Assembly: GCA_017461045.1 (NCBI GenBank)
Contig: JAFTZJ010000026.1
Coordinates: 1 to 55,856 of the forward strand
Direction of reading: 5' to 3'
From: Lachnospiraceae bacterium
GTDB taxonomy: Bacteria; Bacillota; Clostridia; Lachnospirales; Lachnospiraceae
DNA: 55,856 nucleotides
Shown: piece after piece, positions 24,964-34,882 of the stretch
Layout of the letters: each line of letters begins with the position of its first letter
Numbering within the stretch: position 1 is the first letter of the stretch
Notes under the pieces: generated by a model
Seen by the model: the letters and a program-made list of their open reading frames with translations, nothing else
Database searches by the model: none
Told to the model about the DNA's origin: nothing
Position numbers and translations under genes: made by a program

Positions 24964-26340
24964 GTGATTCACCAGTATAAGAATAATGGCTATAACATTG
25001 TAATGGATGTGTGCAGTGGTGCTGTGCATGTAGTTGATGACATTACCTATGATGTGATAGCGGTTTATGAAGAAAATAATGAGGATAATATAGAGACTAA
25101 TTTGGAACTTTTGCAGAATAAGCTTCCAAGCTATTCGAAAGAGGAGTTAGAAGAAACCCTTGCAGAAGTAGAAGAGTTGAAAGCCAATGGGGAATTGTTT
25201 GCAGAAGATGTATACAAGGAATTTGTCATGGATTTCAAGAAGCGGAAGACAGTTGTTAAGGCTTTATGTTTGCACATTGCCCATGATTGTAATCTGGGAT
25301 GCCGATACTGTTTTGCGGAAGAAGGCGAGTATCACGGAGATCGTTCTATGATGAGCTTGGAAGTCGGTAAGCAGGCGTTAGATTTCTTGGTAGCGAATTC
25401 CGGCAATCGTAAGAATCTGGAAGTGGATTTCTTTGGTGGTGAGCCGACTATGAATTTTGAGGTGGTTAAGGAACTGGTTCGATACGGTAGAAGCTTAGAA
25501 GAACCGTATAATAAGAATTTCCGATTTACATTGACCACCAACGGAATTCTGTTAAATGACGAGATTATGGAATTTGCCAATCAAGAGATGGCCAATGTAG
25601 TATTAAGTATTGATGGACGGAAATCTGTCAATGATTATATGCGACCAGCAAGAAACGGCAAGAGTACTTACGATATTATTGTTCCGAAGTTTCAGAAGTT
25701 TGCGGAACTTCGAAATCAGACCAATTATTATGTGCGAGGTACCTTTACCCATCATAATTTAGATTTTTCTGAAGATGTGTTACATTTGGCGGATTTGGGA
25801 TTCCAGCAGATATCCGTAGAGCCGGTAGTGGCACCTTCTGATGAACCATATGCCATTCAGGAAGCTGATTTACCACAGTTAATGGAAGAATATGATAAGT
25901 TAGCAAAGGAAATGGTAAAACGTGAGAAGGAAGGAAATGGATTTAATTTCTTCCACTTTATGATAGATTTATCCCAGGGACCATGTGTAGCAAAGCGCTT
26001 GTCCGGATGTGGCTCCGGCACAGAGTACCTTGCGGTAACACCGTGGGGTGACTTGTATCCGTGTCATCAGTTCGTAGGACAGGAGCAATTCAAACTTGGA
26101 ACCGTTTATGACGGAATTCAGGCAGAAGACATTCGAGATGAATTTAAGTTGTGTAATGTCTATGCGAAGGATAAATGTAGAAATTGTTTTGCACGGTTCT
26201 ACTGTAGCGGTGGTTGTGCAGCAAATTCGTATAATTTCCATGGTAGCATTTTGGATGCTTATGATATTGGATGTGAATTACAGAAGAAGCGGATTGAGTG
26301 TGCCATTATGATAAAAGCTGCGTTAGCAGATCAGGAATAA
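24964..26340 (+). CDS. scfB: SCIFF peptide maturase, radical SAM/SPASM thioether-forming enzyme
   Basis: A 458-residue enzyme that modifies the SCIFF peptide. The N-terminal about 90 residues resemble a RiPP recognition element (HQYKNNGYNIVMDV...VVDD). The radical SAM domain has CNLGCRYC (near residue 109) binding the SAM-linked 4Fe-4S cluster and FFGGEPTMNF. The C-terminal SPASM region has CGSGTEYLAVTPWGDLYPCHQ and CRNCFARFYCSGGCAAN, which bind auxiliary clusters. A GTG start at 24964 follows AGGTAGGG. It lies directly downstream of its substrate gene, and SecDF follows 14 bases later, as in other Clostridia. Confidence 0.96.
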   Translation: MIHQYKNNGYNIVMDVCSGAVHVVDDITYDVIAVYEENNEDNIETNLELLQNKLPSYSKEELEETLAEVEELKANGELFAEDVYKEFVMDFKKRKTVVKALCLHIAHDCNLGCRYCFAEEGEYHGDRSMMSLEVGKQALDFLVANSGNRKNLEVDFFGGEPTMNFEVVKELVRYGRSLEEPYNKNFRFTLTTNGILLNDEIMEFANQEMANVVLSIDGRKSVNDYMRPARNGKSTYDIIVPKFQKFAELRNQTNYYVRGTFTHHNLDFSEDVLHLADLGFQQISVEPVVAPSDEPYAIQEADLPQLMEEYDKLAKEMVKREKEGNGFNFFHFMIDLSQGPCVAKRLSGCGSGTEYLAVTPWGDLYPCHQFVGQEQFKLGTVYDGIQAEDIRDEFKLCNVYAKDKCRNCFARFYCSGGCAANSYNFHGSILDAYDIGCELQKKRIECAIMIKAALADQE

Positions 26341-26354
26341 AAGGAGAAAAGAGT

Positions 26355-28550
26355 ATGAAGAATCAAAGAGTAAAAGCCATATTAGTTATCGTACTGTTCT
26401 TGTTGATAACAGTCGGTTGCGCGTATATTGATATCTATGGTTTGATGGGGTCCGGGAAGGCAGAGGATATAACCTTAGGTCTGGATTTGGCAGGTGGTGT
26501 TAGCATTACCTACGAAATTGCGGACGAGAACGCGTCAGCAGAAGATATAGCGGATACCATCTATCGTTTACAGAAGCGTGTAGATGAGTATAGTAGCGAA
26601 GGTGAAGTGTATAAGCAGGGAGATAATCGAATTGCTATTGAGATTCCGGGTGTACAGAATGCAAACGTAATCTTAGAGGAATTAGGTAAGCCGGGTGCTT
26701 TGGAATTCATGGATTCCACTAACTATACTTTATATACAACCGGCGAAGAATATGAAACAGTTATGACCGGAGCGGATATTGAGTTGGCGCAGGCAAGAAT
26801 TGATAATTCTAGCGGTGTAAATGAGTATTTAGTAGAATTAGAACTATCGGATGCTGGTTCTGAACGCTTTGCAGAAGCAACTGCAGCCAATATCGGTCAA
26901 CCGATTTATATTATTTACAATGACGAAGTAATCAGCTATCCAATGGTAAATGAAGCTATTACAGATGGTGCTTGTTCGATTAGTGGATTGGAAAGCTATG
27001 AAGAAGCAGATACCTTGGCTACCACCATTCGAATTGGTGCACTTCCATTGGAATTAAGAGAATTACAGTCTAATATTGTTGGTGCAAAATTAGGTGAAGA
27101 TGCCATTGAAACCTCATTGTTAGCCGGATTAATCGGTTTAGCATTGATTGCAGTAATCATGATTATTGTATACCGGTTCCCGGGCTTGGTATCTGTATTT
27201 TCATTAGTTTGCTACACAGCTTTAATGATTTTATGCTTGAACTTGTTTGATGTAACCCTGACCCTGCCGGGTATTGCAGGTATCCTGCTTTCTATTGGTA
27301 TGGCAGTGGATGCGAATGTTATTGTTTTTACACGTATTAAGGAAGAAATTACAGCAGGCAAGTCAGTAAAATTGGCAGTTCAGGGTGGATTCCAGAAGGC
27401 AATGTCAGCCATCTTAGATGGTAATATTACAACCTTGATTGCAGCAGCGGTATTATGGTTTATGGCTTCCGGTTCTGTTAAGGGATTTGCACAGACATTG
27501 GCACTGGGTATTGTTTTATCTATGTTTACAGCTTTAGTAATAACAAAGTTATTATTGAATGCATTCGTAGACTTGGGAGCAGAGAGTCCAAAGTTATTTG
27601 GTAAGATTAAGGAACGTAAGGTTCGGGATTATGTTAAGAACAGCAAGATTTGCGCTGTGTTATCTATAGTAGTTATTGTTGCAGGCTTTGTATTCCTGCC
27701 AATCAATAAGAATAATGAAAATATCGGTAAAGTTTTGAATTTCAGTATGGAATTCGTTGGCGGTACTTCCATGACGGTGGAATTCGATAAGGTATTTAGC
27801 CTTGAAGAAGCGGAAGCAGAGATTCTGCCGGTATTAACTGAAGCAACCGGAATTGCAGGTTCTGAAATTCAGTTACAGAATGTGCAGAATTCCACATCTA
27901 TGGTAATTAAAACTCCACAGATGACTTTAGAGCAACGTCAAGCGGCAGAGGCTGCATTGAATGGTGCATTTACGGTTCAGAATTTCTCTGTTGAGAATAT
28001 TAGTTCAACAGTAAGTAAAGAAATGCAAAGAGATGCGATAGTATCCGTAACGGTTGCAGCAATATTAATGTTAATCTATATTGCTTTCCGGTTTAAGGAT
28101 GTGCGTTTTGGTGCCAGTGCAGTATTAGCGTTGATTCATGATGTATTAATTGTATTTACGTTATATGCAATCGCGCATTTGTCGGTAGGTAATACATTTA
28201 TTGCATGTATGCTAACCATTGTTGGTTATTCTATTAATGCAACCATTATTATCTTTGACCGTATCCGTGAAAACTTAAGAATTATGGATGAGCGTAAGGT
28301 TGGATTAAAGGAAATTGTGAATACAAGTATTGCTCAGACCTTTACAAGAAGTATTTATACGAACCTGACAACATTTGTTATGGTTTTAGTGCTGTATATT
28401 GTGGGAGTAGCAGCGATTAAAGAATTTGCCCTTGCATTAATGGTAGGTGTGTTAGGTGGAACCTATTCGTCTATCTGTATCACCGGACCGATGTGGTATT
28501 TTATGCGCAAGAAGTTCGTTTCAAAGGATACTGCTAACGCAGAGAATTAA
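26355..28550 (+). CDS. secDF: Fused protein translocase subunits SecD and SecF
   Basis: A 731-residue inner-membrane protein that uses the proton gradient to help pull proteins through SecYEG. The SecD half has an N-terminal helix, LGLDLAGGVSITYE and a four- to five-helix bundle ending with GIAGILLSIGMAVDANVIVFTRIKEE. The SecF half begins near VCAVLSIVV, has MEFVGGTSMTVEF and ends with GYSINATIIIFDRIREN plus further helices. I chose ATG 26355, with AAGGAGAAAAGAGT before it; an upstream in-frame ATG lies inside the maturase gene. Co-location with SCIFF genes is conserved in Clostridia, and export of the peptide is one idea. Confidence 0.96.
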   Translation: MKNQRVKAILVIVLFLLITVGCAYIDIYGLMGSGKAEDITLGLDLAGGVSITYEIADENASAEDIADTIYRLQKRVDEYSSEGEVYKQGDNRIAIEIPGVQNANVILEELGKPGALEFMDSTNYTLYTTGEEYETVMTGADIELAQARIDNSSGVNEYLVELELSDAGSERFAEATAANIGQPIYIIYNDEVISYPMVNEAITDGACSISGLESYEEADTLATTIRIGALPLELRELQSNIVGAKLGEDAIETSLLAGLIGLALIAVIMIIVYRFPGLVSVFSLVCYTALMILCLNLFDVTLTLPGIAGILLSIGMAVDANVIVFTRIKEEITAGKSVKLAVQGGFQKAMSAILDGNITTLIAAAVLWFMASGSVKGFAQTLALGIVLSMFTALVITKLLLNAFVDLGAESPKLFGKIKERKVRDYVKNSKICAVLSIVVIVAGFVFLPINKNNENIGKVLNFSMEFVGGTSMTVEFDKVFSLEEAEAEILPVLTEATGIAGSEIQLQNVQNSTSMVIKTPQMTLEQRQAAEAALNGAFTVQNFSVENISSTVSKEMQRDAIVSVTVAAILMLIYIAFRFKDVRFGASAVLALIHDVLIVFTLYAIAHLSVGNTFIACMLTIVGYSINATIIIFDRIRENLRIMDERKVGLKEIVNTSIAQTFTRSIYTNLTTFVMVLVLYIVGVAAIKEFALALMVGVLGGTYSSICITGPMWYFMRKKFVSKDTANAEN

Positions 28551-28562
28551 ATAATGATAAAC

Positions 28563-28607
28563 AAGGCTGTTTAGATGGGGGAACTCTCTGGACAGCCTTT
28601 TGGGGTT
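28563..28607 (+). terminator. Intrinsic terminator after secDF
   Basis: A 13-bp stem (28563-28575 with 28587-28599, two G-U pairs) followed by TTTTGGGGTTTTATT. It ends only a few bases before the recJ start codon, so any read-through transcript has recJ's ribosome binding region next to the hairpin. Confidence 0.8.
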
Positions 28608-28612
28608 TTATT

Positions 28613-30442
28613 ATGAATGAAAAATGGATATTACTGAATAAGAAAGCTGATTTTTATCAGTTGGCAGAACAATTTCATATTGACCCGGTAATCGCTCGGA
28701 TTATACGAAATCGGGAAATAATTACCGAACGCGATTATGCAAGATATCTGAATTCAAATGCGGAGTTGCATGACCCGAAGCAAATGAAGGATATGGAAAA
28801 AGGGGTAGAACTGATTCGTGATGCAATTATTCATCAGCAATCAATACGCATTATTTCAGATTATGATGTGGATGGAATTATGTCTAATTATATTCTGTTC
28901 AAAGCGTTAAAGCGTTGTAATGCGAAAGTGGACTACCGGATTCCGGATCGGGTGGTAGATGGATACGGAATAAATGAAGCTATGGTGCGAGAGGCGTATG
29001 ATGCAGGGGTACGAGTTTTGTTGACCTGTGACAATGGTATTTCGGCGTTGCTCCCGATTGCTCATGCTAAAAATCTGGGCATGACTGTGGTGGTAACCGA
29101 CCATCATGACATTCCGTTTGAATATGATGAAGAAGGCAAAAAGGAGTACATACAATCGGTTGCAGACGCAGTGATTGATCCGAAACAGGTGGAATGCAAA
29201 TACCCGTTCAAGGAACTGTGTGGTGCGGCAATCGCTTATAAATTTGTACAAGTATTGTATGAGGCTTGTGGAGTGGATCCGTTAGAAGCAGAGGAATTCA
29301 TTGATTGCGTTGCTGTGGCAACTATTTGCGATGTTATGTCTCTGGTAAATGAAAACCGGACGCTGGTACAAAGAGGTTTGGAAGAACTGAATCGTACAGG
29401 CAATTTTGGTTTGCGGGCGTTAATAAAAGTGAATGAGTTGAATCAGCAAAAGGTAATGTCATACCATGTTGGATTTGTTCTGGGACCATGTCTGAATGCA
29501 ACGGGTAGACTGGAAAACGCCAAGCTTGCAGTGGAACTTTTGTTAGAAAAAAATTATGATAAGGCACTGAAACGTGCGGAACACTTAAAACAATTAAATG
29601 ATGAGCGAAAAGAAATGACCCAGATAGGAATTGATGCAGCCATTGAGCAGGTGGAAACAACTACTTTGATGGATGATCGCGTACTGGTGGTGTATTTGCC
29701 GAATACTCATGAGAGTTTGGCAGGAATTATTGCCGGAAGAGTTCGGGAACGGTTTTATCGCCCGACCTTGATTTTGACGGATTCTGAAGAGGGTATACTA
29801 AAGGGGTCTGCCCGCTCCATTGATGGGTATAATATGTATGAAGCACTTACTGAGTGTAGTGATTTGTTGGTGAAATACGGCGGACATCCTATGGCGGCCG
29901 GGTTCTCCATTCAAGGAAAGGATTTGGAGTATTTCCGTCATAAGTTGAATCTGCTATGTGATTTAACGGATGATGACCTGACACCGAAATTATACATTGA
30001 CGTGCCAATGCCGATAGATTATATCCGGTTTGATTTGATTGAACAGCTGGAACTGCTGGAGCCGTTTGGCAAAGGGAATGAAAAACCGGTGTTTGCACAG
30101 AAGAATTTGCGTGTGCGGTCTGCAAGAATTGTGGGTCGCAACGGTAATGTGTTGAAGCTTCAGTTGGAAAGTGAAACCGGGGCGAAAATGGAAGGCATTT
30201 ACTTCGATGTAAATGAATTTACAGAGAATATTAAGACTTGGTTTGGCGAAGCGGAATATGATCAAATGATGAAGGGTTGGATTAATAATGTCGCTTTGGA
30301 TGTGGCATATTATCCTACAATTAATGAGTTTAATGGCATACGTGCAATGCAGCTTACAATCAAGAGCTATTTGCCACATACCCTTGATTTTTCAAGGGAT
30401 ACAACGTATACTGATACAAACGATGGACAGACAGAAGCCTGA
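28613..30442 (+). CDS. recJ: Single-stranded-DNA-specific exonuclease RecJ
   Basis: A 5'-3' single-strand exonuclease for recombination and repair. The 609-residue protein has the DHH phosphoesterase motifs ISDYDVDGIMS (about residues 82-92), LTCDNGISA and VVTDHHD, then the DHHA1 domain with AGRVRERF and GGHPMAAGFS, and a C-terminal OB-like domain. The start ATG at 28613 gives the family N-terminus, but the ribosome binding site is poor (GGGG within the terminator tail). It is the first gene of a long operon, with rel 20 bases downstream. Confidence 0.95.
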   Translation: MNEKWILLNKKADFYQLAEQFHIDPVIARIIRNREIITERDYARYLNSNAELHDPKQMKDMEKGVELIRDAIIHQQSIRIISDYDVDGIMSNYILFKALKRCNAKVDYRIPDRVVDGYGINEAMVREAYDAGVRVLLTCDNGISALLPIAHAKNLGMTVVVTDHHDIPFEYDEEGKKEYIQSVADAVIDPKQVECKYPFKELCGAAIAYKFVQVLYEACGVDPLEAEEFIDCVAVATICDVMSLVNENRTLVQRGLEELNRTGNFGLRALIKVNELNQQKVMSYHVGFVLGPCLNATGRLENAKLAVELLLEKNYDKALKRAEHLKQLNDERKEMTQIGIDAAIEQVETTTLMDDRVLVVYLPNTHESLAGIIAGRVRERFYRPTLILTDSEEGILKGSARSIDGYNMYEALTECSDLLVKYGGHPMAAGFSIQGKDLEYFRHKLNLLCDLTDDDLTPKLYIDVPMPIDYIRFDLIEQLELLEPFGKGNEKPVFAQKNLRVRSARIVGRNGNVLKLQLESETGAKMEGIYFDVNEFTENIKTWFGEAEYDQMMKGWINNVALDVAYYPTINEFNGIRAMQLTIKSYLPHTLDFSRDTTYTDTNDGQTEA

Positions 30443-30462
30443 GAAAGCGTGGTGACAATTCG

Positions 30463-32727
30463 ATGGAACGAAAGAGAGAGAAAAACTTAAGTACGCCGGC
30501 TGATTTTACGCCCCCTGAAGAGTTGTTTCAGGATTTGATTCGGCATATACATCAATATCATCCCTCTACCGATACTTCTATGATTGAAAAAGCGTATCGG
30601 GTGGCGGATGAGGCTCATAAGGATCAGAAACGGAAGTCCGGTGAACCATATATCATTCACCCATTGTGTGTGGGTATCATATTGGCAGAATTGGAAATGG
30701 ATAAGGAAACCATTGCGGCCGGTATTTTGCACGATGTGGTAGAGGATACCGTTATGACAACAGAAGAATTGGCACAGGAATTTTCTCCGGAAATCGCGTT
30801 GCTGGTAGATGGTGTTACTAAGTTGACAAATCTGAATTTTTCCCAGGATAAGATGGAGTTGCAAGCAGAGAACCTTCGGAAAATGTTCCTTGCTATGGCA
30901 AAGGATATTCGTGTCATTATTATTAAGTTGGCAGACCGATTGCACAATTTGCGTACCATGCAGTATCAGTCTCCACAAAAGCAGATTGAGAAGAGTCGGG
31001 AGACCATGGATATCTATGCACCGATTGCACATCGGTTGGGTATTTCCAAAATCAAGGTAGAGTTGGATGACTTATCCTTGAAGTATTTGATGCCGGATGT
31101 GTATGAGGATTTAATGCGTCAGATTAATGAGCGGATTACAGAAAGAGAAGCCTTCATTAATGGGATTGTGCAGGATGTGCAACGGCATATTGTGAATGCG
31201 AATATTGAAGCAGAGATTGATGGCCGGGTAAAACACTTCTTTAGTATTTACAAGAAAATGGTGAACCAGCATAAGACCTTGGATCAGATTTATGATATAT
31301 TTGCTGTCCGGATTAAGGTGGAGACTGTGCGGGATTGTTATGCCGCATTGGGCGTCATTCATGAGATGTACACACCGATTCCGGGACGTTTTAAGGATTA
31401 TATTGCAATGCCGAAGTCGAATATGTATCAGTCCTTGCATACGACTTTGATTGGACCTTCCGGTCAGCCGTTCGAGATTCAAATCAGAACCTTTGACATG
31501 CACCGGACCGCAGAATATGGTATTGCGGCACATTGGAAATATAAGGAAAACATGCAGGGAGGAACCGGAGAAGAACGGGAAGAAGCGAAGCTTGCATGGT
31601 TGCGTCAGATTTTGGAATGGCAACAGGATACAGATGACAATAAGGAATTTATGAGTGCCATTAAGACGGATCTTGACTTGTTTGCAGAGCAGGTATATTG
31701 CTTTACTCCGGCAGGAGATGTGAAGAACCTTCCGGCGGGCTCTACACCAATTGACTTTGCGTATATTATTCATACAGCAGTGGGTAACCGCATGATTGGA
31801 GCCAGAGTTAATGGCAGACAGGTTACGATTGATTATCGGTTGCAGAATGGTGACCGGGTAGAGATTATTACCTCTCAGAATGCAAAGGGACCAAGCCGTG
31901 ATTGGTTAAATATCGTTAAGAGTACACAGGCGAAAACCAAGATTAACCAGTGGTTCCGTCAGGAATATAAGGAAGACAATATTACCAGAGGTAAGGAATT
32001 GTTAAATGCATACTGTAAATCCAAGAATTTACAGTTGAGTGATTATACCAAACCGGATTATATTGCCAGAGTTACGGAGAAGTACAACTTCCGTGATTGG
32101 GAATCAATCTGTGCGGCAATTGGACATGGTGGTTTGAAGGAAGGCCAGATTGTGAATCGTCTGGTAGAAGAGTATGAGCGGGATCATTGTCACCAGCTGA
32201 GTGATGAGGAATTGCTGGAGCAAATGGCCGGTGAAACCAAGGAAGTGATTCATCGTCCGAAGCATTCCAAAGGCGGAATTGTCGTAAAAGGAATTGATGA
32301 TGTAGCGGTTCATTTTTCAAAATGTTGTAGTCCGGTACCTGGGGACGAAATTGTGGGGTATGTTACCAGAGGCCGTGGAGTTTCCATTCATCGATGTGAT
32401 TGTGTCAATGTACTTGGCATGACTGATGAAGAGAAGGAACGGTTAATTGAAGCAGAATGGCAGAAGCAGGAAGAGGCAAGAGATGCACTGTATATAACAG
32501 ACATTAAGATTTATGCCATTGACCGTCGGAATATTATTTTTGATATTACCAAGATATTTACGGAAATGCTGATTAACGTTACGAGTATGACCTTGCGTAC
32601 CAATCGGCAGGGAAAAGCAACCATTAATGTTGCTTTTGAAATCCGTAGCGTAGAGCAGTTGAATAAAGTAATTGCCAAGATTCGTAATGTAGATGATATC
32701 ATAGATATTGAACGTACCATGGGATAG
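30463..32727 (+). CDS. rel: Bifunctional (p)ppGpp synthetase/hydrolase (RelA/SpoT family)
   Basis: Makes and degrades the stringent-response alarmone. The 754-residue protein has an N-terminal HD hydrolase domain with GILHDVVEDT, an intact hydrolase motif; a synthetase domain with RFKDYIAMPKSNMYQSLHTT and FEIQIRT; a TGS domain (VYCFTPAGDVKNLPAGSTPIDFAYIIH); a zinc-finger-like CCSPVPGDEIVGYVT; and a C-terminal ACT domain. Both activities therefore appear present, as is normal for the single long Rel of Firmicutes. It follows recJ closely and precedes an MBL hydrolase. Confidence 0.96.
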   Translation: MERKREKNLSTPADFTPPEELFQDLIRHIHQYHPSTDTSMIEKAYRVADEAHKDQKRKSGEPYIIHPLCVGIILAELEMDKETIAAGILHDVVEDTVMTTEELAQEFSPEIALLVDGVTKLTNLNFSQDKMELQAENLRKMFLAMAKDIRVIIIKLADRLHNLRTMQYQSPQKQIEKSRETMDIYAPIAHRLGISKIKVELDDLSLKYLMPDVYEDLMRQINERITEREAFINGIVQDVQRHIVNANIEAEIDGRVKHFFSIYKKMVNQHKTLDQIYDIFAVRIKVETVRDCYAALGVIHEMYTPIPGRFKDYIAMPKSNMYQSLHTTLIGPSGQPFEIQIRTFDMHRTAEYGIAAHWKYKENMQGGTGEEREEAKLAWLRQILEWQQDTDDNKEFMSAIKTDLDLFAEQVYCFTPAGDVKNLPAGSTPIDFAYIIHTAVGNRMIGARVNGRQVTIDYRLQNGDRVEIITSQNAKGPSRDWLNIVKSTQAKTKINQWFRQEYKEDNITRGKELLNAYCKSKNLQLSDYTKPDYIARVTEKYNFRDWESICAAIGHGGLKEGQIVNRLVEEYERDHCHQLSDEELLEQMAGETKEVIHRPKHSKGGIVVKGIDDVAVHFSKCCSPVPGDEIVGYVTRGRGVSIHRCDCVNVLGMTDEEKERLIEAEWQKQEEARDALYITDIKIYAIDRRNIIFDITKIFTEMLINVTSMTLRTNRQGKATINVAFEIRSVEQLNKVIAKIRNVDDIIDIERTMG

Positions 32728-32767
32728 CGAAACACTTGCGATGACGAAAGTAGAAATGAGGAAAAAC

Positions 32768-33415
32768 ATGGAAAATATTATTGTAATTACCAACCAGTTG
32801 GGAAGTTTTGCAACGAATTGTTATACGGTATATAATTCTGCAACGAAGGAAGCAGTAATTATTGATCCCCCAAGCAATGCAAGATTTATCAGTAACATGC
32901 TGGTGAATCAGCAATTGAATTGTGTGGCAGTACTGCTGACCCATGGTCACATTGATCATATTGGTGCAGTTTCGGAGCTGATGGAATTGATTGGACACAA
33001 GATTCCGGTTTATGCCGCTGCTGCAGAAGCAGATGTATTAAGTGACCCTAGAAAGAATCTGTCGGCTATGCTTTCGGATCAGGTGGTAACTCTGAAGCCG
33101 GATGTTTTGTTGGAGGATGGTCAGGTGATTGAATTCCTCGGAACGAAGATTACTTGTATTCTGGTGCCGGGACATACCAAGGGTGGCATGTGTTATTACT
33201 TAGAGGATAATCAAATGTTGTTCTCCGGGGATACATTGTTTGCGCGTAGTATCGGACGTTCGGATTTTCCAACAGGTAACGGCATTGAATTGGTAAACAA
33301 AATCAAAGAAAAATTAATGGTTCTGCCGAATGAAACAACGGTTTATCCGGGACACAATGAGCGGACAACCATTGGACGGGAACGGGATAGCAACCCATTT
33401 TTAGCAGATTATTAA
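32768..33415 (+). CDS. Metallo-beta-lactamase-fold hydrolase, glyoxalase II-like
   Basis: A 215-residue cytoplasmic hydrolase with the dinuclear-metal motif THGHIDHIG (about residues 57-65), a further His in LVPGHTKG, Asp in LFSGDTLF and His in VYPGHNERT. This is the complete metal set of the glyoxalase II-like subfamily; the substrate is unknown. I chose ATG 32768, preceded by GAAATGAGGAAAAAC; an ATG at 32708 would overlap the rel gene. It is conserved next to rel and hisS in many Firmicutes. Confidence 0.88.
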   Translation: MENIIVITNQLGSFATNCYTVYNSATKEAVIIDPPSNARFISNMLVNQQLNCVAVLLTHGHIDHIGAVSELMELIGHKIPVYAAAAEADVLSDPRKNLSAMLSDQVVTLKPDVLLEDGQVIEFLGTKITCILVPGHTKGGMCYYLEDNQMLFSGDTLFARSIGRSDFPTGNGIELVNKIKEKLMVLPNETTVYPGHNERTTIGRERDSNPFLADY

Positions 33416-33430
33416 TGCAGGAGAACTAAT

Positions 33431-34873
33431 TTGATATATTTAGATCAGAATGTCAATGATTATGATAATGATTTCCGAACCATGATTCAGGCGTTTATTC
33501 CAAGAGAGAAAATTATACTCACGGAGGAAGATACCCGACTGACATTCCGGGCAAGATTGTCTGAAGAACAGGTAGTATTAAGCCTGTGGGAGAACGGAAA
33601 ACAAATAGATGAAGAACGGGCTGTATGCTATTATCCGGACAAGAAGACAGCGCGTAATCCTATTAAGGCGGCGGCATATTATTTGTTAAGTCGTTATTGC
33701 GGGAAGACGTTGCCTTGGGGAAGTATGACCGGGGTGCGTCCGACGAAATTCGCCACTGCCAGATTGGAGCAGGGGTGGACGGAAGAGGCTGTGATTCGGG
33801 AATACGAGGATTTGTACCTGACAACCAGACAGAAGGGCGAGATTTGCTATCGTGTGGCGAAGCGGGAGCAGGAATTATTACAGCCGTTTCGATTTAAGGA
33901 GGAATACTGCTTGTATGTAGGTATTCCCTTTTGTCTGTCAAGATGTCTTTATTGTTCCTTTACGGCATATCCGGTTGCACAATATCAGGATCGGGTAGAG
34001 GATTACTTGCAGGCGTTATTCCATGAGATGGAATATGTAGCGAAGAAATATAGCAATAAGCGATTAGTTGCAGTTTATATAGGCGGCGGTACGCCTACTT
34101 CCTTGAGTGCAGAACAGTTGGGTCGGGTGATTGACCACATTTATGCAGTGTTTGATACCCGATACATAACAGAGTTTACGGTAGAAGCGGGGCGACCGGA
34201 TAGCTTGAGTCGGGAGAAATTTCTGGCTATGAAGGAACGGCCGGTAACCCGAATCAGTATTAATCCGCAGACTATGAATGATAAGACATTACGTTTTATC
34301 GGACGGGCGCATACGGCGCAAATGACTGTGGATGCCTTTCATTTGGCGAGAGAATGTGGCATGGATAATATCAACATGGATATGATAGTTGGCTTGCCAC
34401 AGGAGGATATTCAGGACATTCGGTATACATTGGATGTTATACGGGAATTGAATCCGGAAAGCTTGACAGTGCATTCTTTGGCAATTAAGCGGGCAGCAGA
34501 ATTGAATATACAGATGCAGCAATATCAGGACAGTATTAAAGGCAGTACCAATGAGATGCTTACATTGGCAGACCAATACGCATCCGGACTTGGCATGGTG
34601 CCGTATTATCTGTACCGACAGAAGAATATTCCGGGCAATTTGGAGAATGTAGGATATGCCAAACCGGGGAAAGAATGTCTGTATAATGTCTTGATTATGG
34701 AAGAAAAAATGGATATCATAGCAGTAGGTGCAGGCACCTCTACCAAATTAACATTTCCGGATGAAAACCGAATTGAACGGGTGGAAAATGTTAAGAATGT
34801 AGAAGAATATATTCGACGGGTAGATGAGATGATTGGCCGGAAGGAAGCAGGTTTACAAGAAAAGCAATTGTAG
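33431..34873 (+). CDS. hemZ: HemZ-type coproporphyrinogen III dehydrogenase / radical SAM protein
   Basis: A 480-residue radical SAM enzyme. PFCLSRCLYCSF near residue 165-175 is the C-x3-C-x2-C cluster site, YIGGGTPTSL is the SAM-binding glycine motif and GLPQEDIQD follows later. The N-terminal about 160 residues are the HemZ-specific extension (SMTGVRPTKFA). The annotated reaction is oxygen-independent oxidation of coproporphyrinogen III, but many anaerobes with this gene lack haem synthesis, so the true substrate is uncertain. It starts with TTG at 33431 behind CAGGAGAACTAA. Confidence 0.88.
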   Translation: MIYLDQNVNDYDNDFRTMIQAFIPREKIILTEEDTRLTFRARLSEEQVVLSLWENGKQIDEERAVCYYPDKKTARNPIKAAAYYLLSRYCGKTLPWGSMTGVRPTKFATARLEQGWTEEAVIREYEDLYLTTRQKGEICYRVAKREQELLQPFRFKEEYCLYVGIPFCLSRCLYCSFTAYPVAQYQDRVEDYLQALFHEMEYVAKKYSNKRLVAVYIGGGTPTSLSAEQLGRVIDHIYAVFDTRYITEFTVEAGRPDSLSREKFLAMKERPVTRISINPQTMNDKTLRFIGRAHTAQMTVDAFHLARECGMDNINMDMIVGLPQEDIQDIRYTLDVIRELNPESLTVHSLAIKRAAELNIQMQQYQDSIKGSTNEMLTLADQYASGLGMVPYYLYRQKNIPGNLENVGYAKPGKECLYNVLIMEEKMDIIAVGAGTSTKLTFPDENRIERVENVKNVEEYIRRVDEMIGRKEAGLQEKQL

Positions 34874-34882
34874 GTGAGGAAT

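Noticed and set aside
33431-33442. TTG start of hemZ as a sign of a broken gene
   Set aside because: CAGGAGA precedes it at normal spacing and the HemZ N-terminus is intact; rare start codons are also used by the lipoprotein (TTG) and SCIFF maturase (GTG) here.
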